Origin: Burkholderia pyrrocinia | GTDB taxonomy: Bacteria; Pseudomonadota; Gammaproteobacteria; Burkholderiales; Burkholderiaceae | Direction: 5' to 3' | Assembly (NCBI RefSeq): GCF_018417535.1 | Contig: NZ_CP070979.1 | Coordinates: forward strand, 682,001 to 746,000 | Length of the DNA: 64,000 nt | In this document: piece after piece, positions 26,221 to 34,777 of the stretch | How the letters are laid out: every line of letters begins with the position of its first letter | Numbering within the stretch: position 1 is the first letter of the stretch | The notes under the pieces: model-generated | Told to the model about the DNA's origin: nothing | The model's database searches: none | The model's input: only the letters and a program-made list of their open reading frames with translations | Position numbers and translations under genes: made by a program

Positions 26221-28290
26221 TCACCGCCCCTTGATCAGAAGAACAACGACAAGGATCGCGACCAGCGCCGCGAGCCACTTCAAGCCGGCAAACACGTTGT
26301 CGAGCCTTTCCGTCAGCGCTCCGATGGCATTCCCGTCGCCCGCGCGCACCGGCACCTGCGCTGGCCGGCCATCTCCGGGCAGGCTGACTTTCGGGAGATC
26401 GATGGCGAGATACACGACATATCCGCTGGCGGTTGCGGGAGCTTCCAACGTGCTGCCGTCCTGGCCGGGTCTCAGGAACACGGGCAACCCACCGGCCTGC
26501 GCGGCACCAGACGGAACCGACGTATAGACGCCCCGCAGGCACAGTCCTACCTTGACAGCGGTCACTCGTCCCGCCTCGATGCCGTCAGCAAGAGCCTGCA
26601 TGCTGCTTGCCGGCACGTCGCACAATGCCCACCACTGAGACGGCTCCTGCATCTCGTCATCTGGTTGGTTGTAGCCGAGCCTTGCCGTGCCAAGCGGATC
26701 GTCGGAAAACGCGATACCCAGTTCGTCCTGCAAGTCGCGAAGGCCGTGCCGTTCAGTCGCACCGATCTCGCGGGCCGCGAAGGTGATATGCACCGTGCGC
26801 GTACTGTTCTGCACGTCACCGATGATCGACAAGCAGCAATCATCCGGACTTGAAGTCCCCTGCACATAGGTCGAAAGCGTCGAATGGGTTGTCCCGCCCG
26901 CAGGCTCCAGCCGTCTGACGACCTGGATGTCCTGCAGCGTGAGCCACAGCGACTTCGCCGGGTAGTACGCCTGTACGTTGCCATCAGTGCCGATGTGCTC
27001 GAGCGCGTGGCCGGCGCACTCCCGGATTTCGACGCGATTTTGCGCGTCCTCGTATAGCCTGTCGCCTCCCTCATGCCGGTGCCGTCCATCGTAACCGGCA
27101 AGTTGCCCGGCGTCGGGAAATGTCATGGACGTCCGGGGCGCAATCCTGACGTTATCGAGAACGTCGTCGTGGGTACGGATATCCGTGACGAGCATTCCAG
27201 CACGGTCGATCGATACAGGACGGGTTCGCAAGAACATACCGTATTGCGTATCGGCGACAGGAAGCACATCGTGGGCCATGTCGGGTGTTATCTCGGGCAC
27301 CTGCCCCGCGAGCGGATCGATGTGCTGCGGCCGCGGTGCGTCCGAGAGCGTCACGAGCGAAGGAAGCAGCCGGGTCAACAGGTCTGCGTACGGGGTCAGC
27401 AACGGCAGGATCACGCAGGCCAGTGACAGGTTGAACAGCGTATGAAAATCGGCCACCACCCGCCCATTGTCCGGTTCGATCCTGACCATGACGCAGCCGA
27501 TCGGCGTGAGTGCCGCAAGTGCAAGCACCACACCGATCGACAGAATGAGCAGATTGCCGACCGGCGCGCGCCTGGAAGCCGGATCGTGCGTTACCGTCCC
27601 CTCCAGCACCGGGTGGATTGCCGCGCCCAGGTTTGCACCCATCACCAGTGCGAACGCGGTATCGGGCGGAATGACGTTCTGCGCGCAGAGCGACATGATC
27701 AGGAGAACGATTGCCACGTTCGAATCGGCGGCCCAGGTCAGACCAGCTGCCAGCAAGACGTCGATCAGCGGCGCCGTGGATACGTCGCCCAGCAACATCC
27801 GAAGGCTCGGCGCATCCTCGTAGTCCGTCATCAGTTCCTGCAGATGGTGCAATGCGAGCAGCAGCAGGCCCAGACCGATGAGCATACGCCCCAGTTCATG
27901 TGCGCGCGCGTTCGATACCTTGCGAAACATCAGCATGCCGACGAGTATCAGCGCCGGCGAGACCGCCGCAACATCGAACGACAACACCTGCACGATCAAC
28001 GTCGTCCCGACGTTCGCACCGAGCATGACGGCCAGCGCCGGGACAAGGCCGGCGCGCCCCTGCGCGGTGAATTCCCCCGTCATGACTGCGGTCGTCGCGC
28101 TGCCCTGCAGCACCGCCGTCACGCCCATGCCACCGAAGAAGGCAGGGACTCGTCCATAAAGCGCCCGCTCCAGGAGCGACCGAAGGCCAGCGCCGAATGC
28201 GCGCTGCATGCCGGTCTGAAGCATCTGCGTGCCGAGCAACACCAGCGCGATCGAACCAGCGAGATCGATCAGTGTGAACGTGAATGTCAT
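26221..28290 (-). CDS. Chimeric Na/Pi-cotransporter-like protein with foreign C-terminus
   Basis: A 689-residue protein. Residues 1 to about 408 are a close paralogue of the NptA-type transporter at 30010-31671 (same start MTFTFTLIDLAGS, same helices). The alignment weakens through the PhoU-like helical region and ends near DGRHRHEG. Residues from about 410 to 689 match nothing I recognise: a soluble domain with LWLTLQDIQVVRRLEP, then a single C-terminal membrane helix LKWLAALVAILVVVLLIKG. The transport signatures are damaged: Q62-S-S is QGS and the second motif HSS at 189-191 is DSN. Transport is therefore unlikely. It may be a fusion with a new role or a decaying gene; the long intact frame favours expression. 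Confidence 0.75.
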   Translation of the reverse strand: MTFTFTLIDLAGSIALVLLGTQMLQTGMQRAFGAGLRSLLERALYGRVPAFFGGMGVTAVLQGSATTAVMTGEFTAQGRAGLVPALAVMLGANVGTTLIVQVLSFDVAAVSPALILVGMLMFRKVSNARAHELGRMLIGLGLLLLALHHLQELMTDYEDAPSLRMLLGDVSTAPLIDVLLAAGLTWAADSNVAIVLLIMSLCAQNVIPPDTAFALVMGANLGAAIHPVLEGTVTHDPASRRAPVGNLLILSIGVVLALAALTPIGCVMVRIEPDNGRVVADFHTLFNLSLACVILPLLTPYADLLTRLLPSLVTLSDAPRPQHIDPLAGQVPEITPDMAHDVLPVADTQYGMFLRTRPVSIDRAGMLVTDIRTHDDVLDNVRIAPRTSMTFPDAGQLAGYDGRHRHEGGDRLYEDAQNRVEIRECAGHALEHIGTDGNVQAYYPAKSLWLTLQDIQVVRRLEPAGGTTHSTLSTYVQGTSSPDDCCLSIIGDVQNSTRTVHITFAAREIGATERHGLRDLQDELGIAFSDDPLGTARLGYNQPDDEMQEPSQWWALCDVPASSMQALADGIEAGRVTAVKVGLCLRGVYTSVPSGAAQAGGLPVFLRPGQDGSTLEAPATASGYVVYLAIDLPKVSLPGDGRPAQVPVRAGDGNAIGALTERLDNVFAGLKWLAALVAILVVVLLIKGR

Positions 28291-28661
28291 GATTCCGGTT
28301 CCCCGACGCCGACCGGTTGCACTTGCAACGTTTTCTGTCGCGCGATCCACTCGCATGCGCTGTAGGTCCTGAAGGACACGCGAGTCCGAATGCGTGTTGT
28401 TGCGGTGTAGAAAACGCAGCCGCTGGAGAAACACGCTCTACTGGTCTGATACGTTCGGTCGCAAGTCCTCGACAGCGCTTGCTACGCAAGTATCGTTCCC
28501 GGTTAGGTAACTCATTGCCTTGTGGGGATATACGAAGTTAAGCAGGTAGTGACGATGGCAAAATCAACCGAATGTGTTTCAGGATTGACACGCTTTGCCG
28601 CAAGGGGAATCTGCCCCCGCACAGACCACGACCGCTCCATGCGCCCCATGTAAAAGTCGCT

Positions 28662-28679
28662 ATACTGTTTGTACAGTAT
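28662..28679. promoter_or_regulatory. 18-bp palindrome upstream of a small DNA-binding-like gene
   Basis: ATACTGT and ACAGTAT form a perfect inverted repeat around TTGT, 20 bp before the ATG at 28700. The position suggests an autoregulatory operator. It is not a LexA box, since the CTGT-ACAG spacing is 4 instead of 8. Confidence 0.55.
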
Positions 28680-28699
28680 TGTCAAGATTGCAGGCAATT

Positions 28700-29110
28700 A
28701 TGAAGCACCGCGCCGCCAAGGAACAAAGCCGGGATGTCGCCTCGTCGCGCACGCGTGCAAGCTACGGGGAAATGCCGGAATCCGCTGCCGGGAGGCAATC
28801 CGCTCCAGCGAAGGCTGGAAAGAGGCTAACAGCGCGTATCGAGGTAGATTCCGCGGACGTTGCTCCTCAGGTCAAGGACCGTCTGAAGAAGGAGAAGGTT
28901 GTACGCGACACCTTCACGATGCCACGATCGGACTACGAAAAGATCACGGTGCTGATCCAGCGGTGTCTCGCTGCGGGCATATCGGTGAACAAGGGTGAGC
29001 TTCTTCGGGCTGGCCTGATTCTGCTGGCGTCAGCTCCCCAGAAACACCTGCTTGCAGCCGTGTCGGCGGTCGAAAGAGTCAAGACCGGCCGGCCACCAAA
29101 ATCGCGTTAG
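28700..29110 (+). CDS. Small basic protein, possible ribbon-helix-helix regulator
   Basis: A 136-residue basic protein of unknown family. The first 60 residues are low-complexity and charged. The C-terminal part reads VRDTFTMPRSDYEKITVLIQ and ISVNKGELLRAGLILLA, which resembles a beta-strand plus two helices of a ribbon-helix-helix DNA-binding protein. The start at 28700 is chosen from the palindrome and spacing; an upstream in-frame ATG at 28595 would place the palindrome inside the gene. It is followed by phoU after 75 bp. Confidence 0.65.
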   Translation: MKHRAAKEQSRDVASSRTRASYGEMPESAAGRQSAPAKAGKRLTARIEVDSADVAPQVKDRLKKEKVVRDTFTMPRSDYEKITVLIQRCLAAGISVNKGELLRAGLILLASAPQKHLLAAVSAVERVKTGRPPKSR

Positions 29111-29184
29111 GTCGGTCTTGCGGTTGCTTGGACAGGGGCTCGCGAAGCGCATCCACCCGGCTCCTGGTTAAGGAGGATATTCTC

Positions 29185-29892
29185 GTGTCAGACAAACACA
29201 TAACGAGCCGATTCGACACGGACCTTCACCACATTTCGTCCAAGGTATTCGAGATGGGCGGGCTCGTTGAGTCACAATTGACCAATGCGATGCAGGCCCT
29301 CAGCTGCTTTGACCTCGAGTTGGTCGATAAAGTCATTGCCGTCGAGCATCGACTCAATACGATGGAAATCGAAATTGATGCGGAGTGCGGCAACATCATC
29401 GCGCGGCGGCAGCCGGCTGCATCCGATCTACGCCTGCTGATGGCGATCTCGAAAGCGATCACCAATCTCGAGCGAGCTGGCGACGAAGCACACAAGATCG
29501 CGAAGCGGACTCGACGAATCGCGAACGACGATGCAGGCAAGACCGTCGACATGGCGGAAATCCAGTTATCCGGCCAGCTAGCGTCAAACATCCTCCATCG
29601 CGCACTCGATGCATTCGCTCGACTCGATGTCGTCGCTGCAGCCCAAATTGTCCGCGAGGACGAAGCGATCGACGAGCAATACCGCGCTTTCATGCGCAAG
29701 CTGGCGATGTATATGCCCGAACATCCCCGCACCATCGCTTCTGCGCTGGACTATCTGTCCATCGCATCGGCCATCGAGCGTATCGGGGACCATGCAACGA
29801 ATCTGGCGGAGCTCGTCATTTATGTCGCCAAGGGCACGGATGTACGCCACCTTTCCTGGGAGCAACTTGAGCGTGAAGCCCTGCGTGATTGA
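29185..29892 (+). CDS. phoU: Phosphate signalling protein PhoU
   Basis: A 235-residue PhoU with the two three-helix repeats and their metal-binding E/DxxxD motifs (NLERAGDEAHKIAKR and AIERIGDHATNLAELV). A GTG at 29185 is the real start: it follows AAGGAGGATATTCTC and gives the family N-terminus VSDKHITSRFDTDLHH. PhoU normally modulates the Pst transporter and PhoR. Here it stands apart from a pst operon, next to Na/Pi-type transporters, and may be a paralogue dedicated to them. Confidence 0.95.
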   Translation: MSDKHITSRFDTDLHHISSKVFEMGGLVESQLTNAMQALSCFDLELVDKVIAVEHRLNTMEIEIDAECGNIIARRQPAASDLRLLMAISKAITNLERAGDEAHKIAKRTRRIANDDAGKTVDMAEIQLSGQLASNILHRALDAFARLDVVAAAQIVREDEAIDEQYRAFMRKLAMYMPEHPRTIASALDYLSIASAIERIGDHATNLAELVIYVAKGTDVRHLSWEQLEREALRD

Positions 29893-30009
29893 GCACCGGG
29901 CAGCAAGGAACACCGAACAGGACCCGCAAGGACTCGCGGGCCGGTAATACCGGGCACGCCCTTGGTGAACGTCATATGAGCAACCGCGCGGCATTGAGGG
30001 CTCTGGATC

Positions 30010-31671
30010 ATGACATTTACGTTCACGCTGATCGATCTGGCCGGATCCGTTGCGCTGCTGCTGTGGGGCACCCATATGGTTCAAACCGGCATCCAACGCG
30101 CCTTCGGTGCCGGTTTACGTTCACTTCTCGGGCGAGCCCTGCACGGACGACTTCGCGCCTTCCTGGCTGGACTGGGCGTCACGGCGGTATTGCAGAGCAG
30201 TACGGCGACCGGGCTCATGACGGCTGGCTTTGCCGCAGGCGGGCTGGTTAAGCTGGTCCCCGCGCTCGCTGTCATGCTCGGCGCAAATGTCGGCACGACA
30301 CTGATCGTGCAGGTGTTGTCGTTCGATGTTGCGGCGGTCTCGCCGGCGCTGATACTCGTCGGCGTGCTGATGTTCCGCAAGGTGTCGAACACGCGTGCAC
30401 ATGACTTGGGCCGTGTGCTGATCGGTCTGGGCCTGATGCTGCTCGCGCTGCACCAGCTGCTTGGTCTGATGACGGACTACGAGGATGCGCCCAGTTTCCG
30501 CATGCTGCTGGGTGCCGCATCCACGGTGCCGCTGGTGGATGTGCTGCTGGCAGCGGGGCTGACCTGGGCCGCGCATTCGAGCGTCGCAATCGTGCTGCTC
30601 ATCATGTCGCTCTGTGCGCAGAACGTGGTGCCGCCTGATACTGCGTTTGCACTGGTCCTGGGTGCGAACCTCGGCACCGCGATCAACCCGCTGCTGGAAG
30701 GGACGGCGGCAACCGACCCCGCATCGAAGCGTTTTCCGGTAGGCAACCTGCTCTCGCGGGCAGTGGGCGTCCTGCTGGCACTCGCGGCGTTGGAGCCGAT
30801 CGGACGTTTCATGGCTGCGATCGAGCCGGACAATGCGCGGGTGGTGGCCGATTTTCATACGCTGTTCAACCTGATTCTTGCGTGCCTGTTCCTGCCAATC
30901 CTCACTCCATTTGCGGGACTGCTAGGGCGGCTGCTGCCGCAGCGTACCGACCCCGCCGATCCGTCGCAGCCGCTGTACCTGGATGCGGCCGCGCTGCAAA
31001 TTCCGATGGTGGCGCTCGGCAACGCGGCACGTGAGGCGCTTCGACTGGCCGATGTGCTCGGCGAGATGCTGGCAGGTGCCCGTGCAGTCCTGGTGGTTGG
31101 TGATCGCAAGCTGATCGCGGAGACCCGCCAGCGCGACGACATCCTGGACAGCCTGAATACCGCGATCAAGACTTACCTGACGTCGCTTGACCCCGAGCAA
31201 CTCGCTGAAAACGATCATCGGCGTTTGCACGAGATCCTGACCTTCGTCATCAACCTCGAGCAGGCTGGCGATGTGGTGGATCTGAATCTGCTTCCGCACG
31301 CCACCAAGCGCCTGAAGCGCGGGCTCGCGTTCTCGAAGGAAGGGGAAGCCGAACTATTGGCCATGCTGGATCGCCTGACGGCCAATCTGCGCACGGCAGC
31401 GTCGCTGTTCATGACCGAGGACCCACGTACCGCACGCATGCTGGCTGACGAGAAAGTGGCCTTCCGGGAGGCGGAATCGACAGCGACCGCGGCACACTTT
31501 GACAGGTTGCGCTCCGGTCGCCTCGATACGGCCCAGACGAGCGCGCTGCATCTCGATCTGCTCCGTGACATGACGCTCATCAATTCGCATATCGTGGCCG
31601 CGGCCGCCTACCCGATTCTTGAGCGCACCGGATCCTTGCTGCCCAGCCGGATTGCCGCGGATGAGATGTAG
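30010..31671 (+). CDS. Na/Pi cotransporter (NptA/PNaS type) with PhoU-like domain
   Basis: A 553-residue transporter. Two inverted membrane repeats carry the signature QSSTATGLMT (Q62-S-S) and AHSSVAIVLL (H189-S-S). GANVGTTLIVQVLSF and GANLGTAINPLLEGT form the paired transport segments. Residues from about 340 to 530 form a PhoU-like helical domain (VINLEQAGDVVDLNLL). It imports phosphate with sodium in known relatives. It follows phoU by 117 bp and its inverted, damaged paralogue lies at 26221-28290. Confidence 0.92.
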   Translation: MTFTFTLIDLAGSVALLLWGTHMVQTGIQRAFGAGLRSLLGRALHGRLRAFLAGLGVTAVLQSSTATGLMTAGFAAGGLVKLVPALAVMLGANVGTTLIVQVLSFDVAAVSPALILVGVLMFRKVSNTRAHDLGRVLIGLGLMLLALHQLLGLMTDYEDAPSFRMLLGAASTVPLVDVLLAAGLTWAAHSSVAIVLLIMSLCAQNVVPPDTAFALVLGANLGTAINPLLEGTAATDPASKRFPVGNLLSRAVGVLLALAALEPIGRFMAAIEPDNARVVADFHTLFNLILACLFLPILTPFAGLLGRLLPQRTDPADPSQPLYLDAAALQIPMVALGNAAREALRLADVLGEMLAGARAVLVVGDRKLIAETRQRDDILDSLNTAIKTYLTSLDPEQLAENDHRRLHEILTFVINLEQAGDVVDLNLLPHATKRLKRGLAFSKEGEAELLAMLDRLTANLRTAASLFMTEDPRTARMLADEKVAFREAESTATAAHFDRLRSGRLDTAQTSALHLDLLRDMTLINSHIVAAAAYPILERTGSLLPSRIAADEM

Positions 31672-31787
31672 TCTCGACATGCCGCCCGGTCATGCCGAGC
31701 GAACGCATACGGCGCGTGGCCACGACGTTGAACGTCCCAAATCGCGACGTCGCGACGCAAACGCCCGGCGAAGAACCGCACGGCCCG

Positions 31788-32249
31788 TCAATCCGGCATC
31801 TTTGGCGGCCACGTGTGGCTTTCCGCCTGACAATGCCTGCACCATGCGTAGAGTGCGTCGTACATCACCAGACCGTGTTCCAGCATGTCGTGATCGTCGG
31901 AAAACACCTGCGACAGACCCAGTGAAATCGCGTAAAGCCCGCTCGACTGCGGCGTCAAGTCGAGCCGCGACGTATCCGCGCCCCGAACGATGCGGGCCAT
32001 TTGCTGCAAGGCCAGATCGTCGCCCAGACCGTATTTGTCGAGAAACGCGTCGAAGCTGCATTGGTCGCCGACATGAGTCAACTCCACGCCCGGAATGTCG
32101 TACGGGATCGCGCCGGTCTCGCCGGCGATTCGCAGGACGTCACCCGGTGGTACGTAGAGGAAGTCCGGTGTCTCGTCGATAAAACGAACAATCAGCCAGG
32201 GACAGGCCACCCTGTCGATCTTGGGACGTTCGCGCGTAATCCATTGCAT
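31788..32249 (-). CDS. Stand-alone ChrB C-terminal-domain protein
   Basis: A 153-residue protein starting at 32249 (MQWITRERPKIDRVACPWL). It carries RPKIDRVACPWLIVRFID, LTHVGDQCSFDAFL and MYDALYAWCRHC, the chromate-resistance ChrB C-terminal domain without the N-terminal part found in full ChrB at 33457. It is the third gene of the chrB-chrA operon, 14 bp behind chrA. The domain may act as a chromate sensor or reductase; the role of the short form is not established. Confidence 0.85.
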   Translation of the reverse strand: MQWITRERPKIDRVACPWLIVRFIDETPDFLYVPPGDVLRIAGETGAIPYDIPGVELTHVGDQCSFDAFLDKYGLGDDLALQQMARIVRGADTSRLDLTPQSSGLYAISLGLSQVFSDDHDMLEHGLVMYDALYAWCRHCQAESHTWPPKMPD

Positions 32250-32263
32250 GACAGCCTCCTCGG

Positions 32264-33436
32264 TCAGTGATGCAACAGCGGATACACCACCAGGCCAATC
32301 GCGGCGGCCCCGGCGACGAGCGCCGGCTCCGACAGTTTCTTGAACCTGACCAGCAGCACGATAGTCGCGAGCGCCATCAATGCCGTCGGCACATCGACGA
32401 TCGAACGCCTGGCCAGGACAATCACCGAACCCGTAATAGCGCCCACGGCTGCCGCCGTCACGCCGTCGACAAACGCCTGAATCGCCGGCAGCTTGCCGTA
32501 CTTCTTGAAATACGGGGCCGGCAACACCGTGAACAGATAGCACGGCAGGAACGTGCCGGCTGCCGCCACGCACGCACCGGGCAGACCCGCTACCAGATAG
32601 CCTATGAAGCCCACCGTGATGACGACCGGCCCCGGCGTGATCATCGCGACCGCAACGGCGTCGACGAACTGCTTTTCGTTGAGCCACTGATGCTCCGTGA
32701 CCACGCCGCCATAGAGGAACGGCACGATGGCGAGCCCGGAGCCGAACACAAAGGCACCTGCCTTGGCAAAGAAGACGGCAAGGTGTGCAAGCTGCGGCCA
32801 ATCGACGGCACCCAGCAACGCGCTGGCGGCGGATACGGGCACGGCGACAACCGCATCGACGCGCCGTTGGCGTATCCACTTGGGCGGCGAGCGCCTGAAC
32901 CAGACGAGCAGGCCCGCCGCAAGAAACAGCCACGCCACTTCCGATTCGGTCACGACCGTCACGACAACCAGACCCAGATAGATCGCCCACAGCAGCTTGT
33001 CTTTGCCGATGCTCTTTGCGGTCAGCTTGCGCGCGCTGATCGCGATAATTCCGATCACCGCCGCGCCGACGCCGTAGAACACCGACTGCATCCAGGTCAG
33101 GCCACCGAATCGGGTGTACGCATAGCCAAGCAGCACGACCATCAGAAACGACGGGAGCACGAAAGCGATCCCGACCAGCGTGGCACCGACGATACGGTAA
33201 TGCACGTAGCCGAGATAAATCGCCAATTGCGCTGCCAGCGGACCGGGGGCGAGCTGCGCGAGCGCGAGACCTTCCTTGTAGTCTGCGTCGGCGATCCATT
33301 TGCGGGTGTCCACGAGGTCTCGATGCATATAGCCGGCGAGCGCAACCGGCCCGCCGAAACCCGTGGTACCGAGCCGGGCGAAGTACCCGATCAGTTGCCA
33401 CAGCGTATAGGCGGGGTCGTCGCGACGTGTATTCAT
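32264..33436 (-). CDS. chrA: Chromate transporter ChrA
   Basis: A 390-residue CHR-family transporter with two homologous halves of about 190 residues. The first half opens with LIGYFARLGTTGFGGPVALA and contains GLALAQLAPGPLAAQLAI. The second has VFFAKAGAFVFGSGLAIVPF and ITPGPVVITVGFIGYLVAG. It exports chromate, lowering intracellular Cr(VI). It is flanked on both sides by ChrB-domain genes on the same strand. Confidence 0.96.
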   Translation of the reverse strand: MNTRRDDPAYTLWQLIGYFARLGTTGFGGPVALAGYMHRDLVDTRKWIADADYKEGLALAQLAPGPLAAQLAIYLGYVHYRIVGATLVGIAFVLPSFLMVVLLGYAYTRFGGLTWMQSVFYGVGAAVIGIIAISARKLTAKSIGKDKLLWAIYLGLVVVTVVTESEVAWLFLAAGLLVWFRRSPPKWIRQRRVDAVVAVPVSAASALLGAVDWPQLAHLAVFFAKAGAFVFGSGLAIVPFLYGGVVTEHQWLNEKQFVDAVAVAMITPGPVVITVGFIGYLVAGLPGACVAAAGTFLPCYLFTVLPAPYFKKYGKLPAIQAFVDGVTAAAVGAITGSVIVLARRSIVDVPTALMALATIVLLVRFKKLSEPALVAGAAAIGLVVYPLLHH

Positions 33437-33456
33437 GTTGCGGGCGAGTAGCAGGG

Positions 33457-34419
33457 TTACGGCTTTCGATTGCCGCGAAAATGCGCGTACAACGAATCGA
33501 GTACGGTGCCGATCTCCTGCAGCAACGCGTCGTCGCCGACAACGCGCTTTCGGGCACCCGCCAGAATGGCCTCGAACCCGCCGGCTTCCGGCACGGTCGA
33601 ACCGCCCACGTCCAGCGCATGCACCATTGCGCCCAACCGGACGAGTCCTTCGTTGTCGTCCAGTCCGAAGCTGGCGACCAGTACCTCGAATGAAACGCGA
33701 TCGCCCACATGCGTGAACGGGGCGCCATCGAAATCGAAGCCAAGGGCATCAACCGGACATTCGGCGAGGTTTTCCAGCCACACGAAGCGCGCATGCGGAT
33801 CGATGAAGCGCTGAATCAGCCACGCGCTGGCGACCCTGTCCACCCAAAGGTGACGGCGCGTCGCCCACAGCCGCCCTTGATACCGGGCAGGATCGCGGCG
33901 TGGTATGCCGCCTTGAGCGGCATGCGGCTCGCCGGGGGAGCGCAACGCTTCGACCGCGGTGGTGAAATCCCGCCATTGCGCACTCGCGCGTAGCGCGGTC
34001 TCGCCGGGAAAGAAATCGATACGCCGAATCGCGTCATACGTGCGAGCGTGGCGACGCTGCAGGCGATTGAGATCGGCCGCCGCGAGATCGGACAGTGTCT
34101 TGCGGTCTTCCGAAAGCTCGGCAAGCCAGTCGGCGTAGTCTCCGGTGCGATCGAACAGTGCCCGGTACGCGTCCTCGTCGGCAGAATCGTCCGCACGGAC
34201 CTGCAACAACCAGGCTTGCCCCTCTCCGTTACGCGCCTCGTCAGCCAGATCGCGCAACTGCGCTGCCTGCTCGGCATGAGCCGGCAACAGGTATGCGCCG
34301 TCCCGCAGTGCGCCACAGCCGAGCGCCTTGACGGCACGCCATATACGCATGCGCGCGGTCGCGCCGGCCGTAGGCAGACTGACGATCAGCAGGAGCCAGG
34401 AACGAGAGATCGTATTCAT
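33457..34419 (-). CDS. chrB: Chromate resistance regulator ChrB
   Basis: A 320-residue ChrB. The N-terminal domain starts SWLLLIVSLPTAGATARMR. The C-terminal domain has WATRRHLWVDRVASAWL and FTHVGDRVSFEVL. Known ChrB proteins sense chromate and control chrA. The ATG at 34419 gives the usual N-terminus; an ATG at 34443 is possible but would place a perfect palindrome (34421-34440) in coding sequence. It is the first gene of the operon. Confidence 0.93.
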   Translation of the reverse strand: MNTISRSWLLLIVSLPTAGATARMRIWRAVKALGCGALRDGAYLLPAHAEQAAQLRDLADEARNGEGQAWLLQVRADDSADEDAYRALFDRTGDYADWLAELSEDRKTLSDLAAADLNRLQRRHARTYDAIRRIDFFPGETALRASAQWRDFTTAVEALRSPGEPHAAQGGIPRRDPARYQGRLWATRRHLWVDRVASAWLIQRFIDPHARFVWLENLAECPVDALGFDFDGAPFTHVGDRVSFEVLVASFGLDDNEGLVRLGAMVHALDVGGSTVPEAGGFEAILAGARKRVVGDDALLQEIGTVLDSLYAHFRGNRKP

Positions 34420-34420
34420 G

Positions 34421-34440
34421 ACGGCAGCATAGGCTGCCGT
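34421..34440. promoter_or_regulatory. Candidate chr operator
   Basis: ACGGCAGC-ATAG-GCTGCCGT is a perfect 8-bp inverted repeat immediately upstream of chrB. A second shorter dyad, TGTAG-N6-CTACA, lies at 34458-34473. Both are well placed for a chromate-responsive regulator such as ChrB. Confidence 0.6.
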
Positions 34441-34777
34441 CATATGTGCTGCAACACTGTAGAGATTGCTACACTACACCACTTCTACCGCAACCGTTGC
34501 CGGGCCAACGCCTCCCTCAACTGCCAGCCGGCGGCCATGCTGCCAGCGCACTTCCCGGCACGTGACCGAACCGGACACCCCCGCCGAAACGGTTTTTTCT
34601 GGAGGCGCGAACCGGAATCAAACCTGCCGAAACGGCTTGGCGGCTGTCATCGCTTCCTGTTGATCAATCGTCTACTGAAACGTCAGCGTCGCAAGCGACT
34701 GCCGCGGCATCCTCCCCGAACGCCACGGCGACGCGCGAAACCCGCCGTGCCTGATGCGGACGACCGCTGTCGCATCC
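34441..34777. other. Promoter side of the chr operon, no gene seen
   Basis: About 340 bp between the chr promoter and the end of the histidine kinase gene. The start should contain the chr promoter. Beyond it no supported gene is visible; a short stretch at 34604-34630 resembles a tRNA T-arm in reverse but cannot be folded into a tRNA. Confidence 0.45.

Noticed and set aside
28662..28679. LexA/SOS box
   Set aside because: CTGT and ACAG are only four bases apart; LexA needs eight.
34604..34630. tRNA-like 3' end in reverse (GGTTTGATTCC followed by a CCTCCA-like acceptor)
   Set aside because: The T-stem does not pair over five bases and no matching 5' acceptor, D-arm or anticodon arm can be found within 90 bp.
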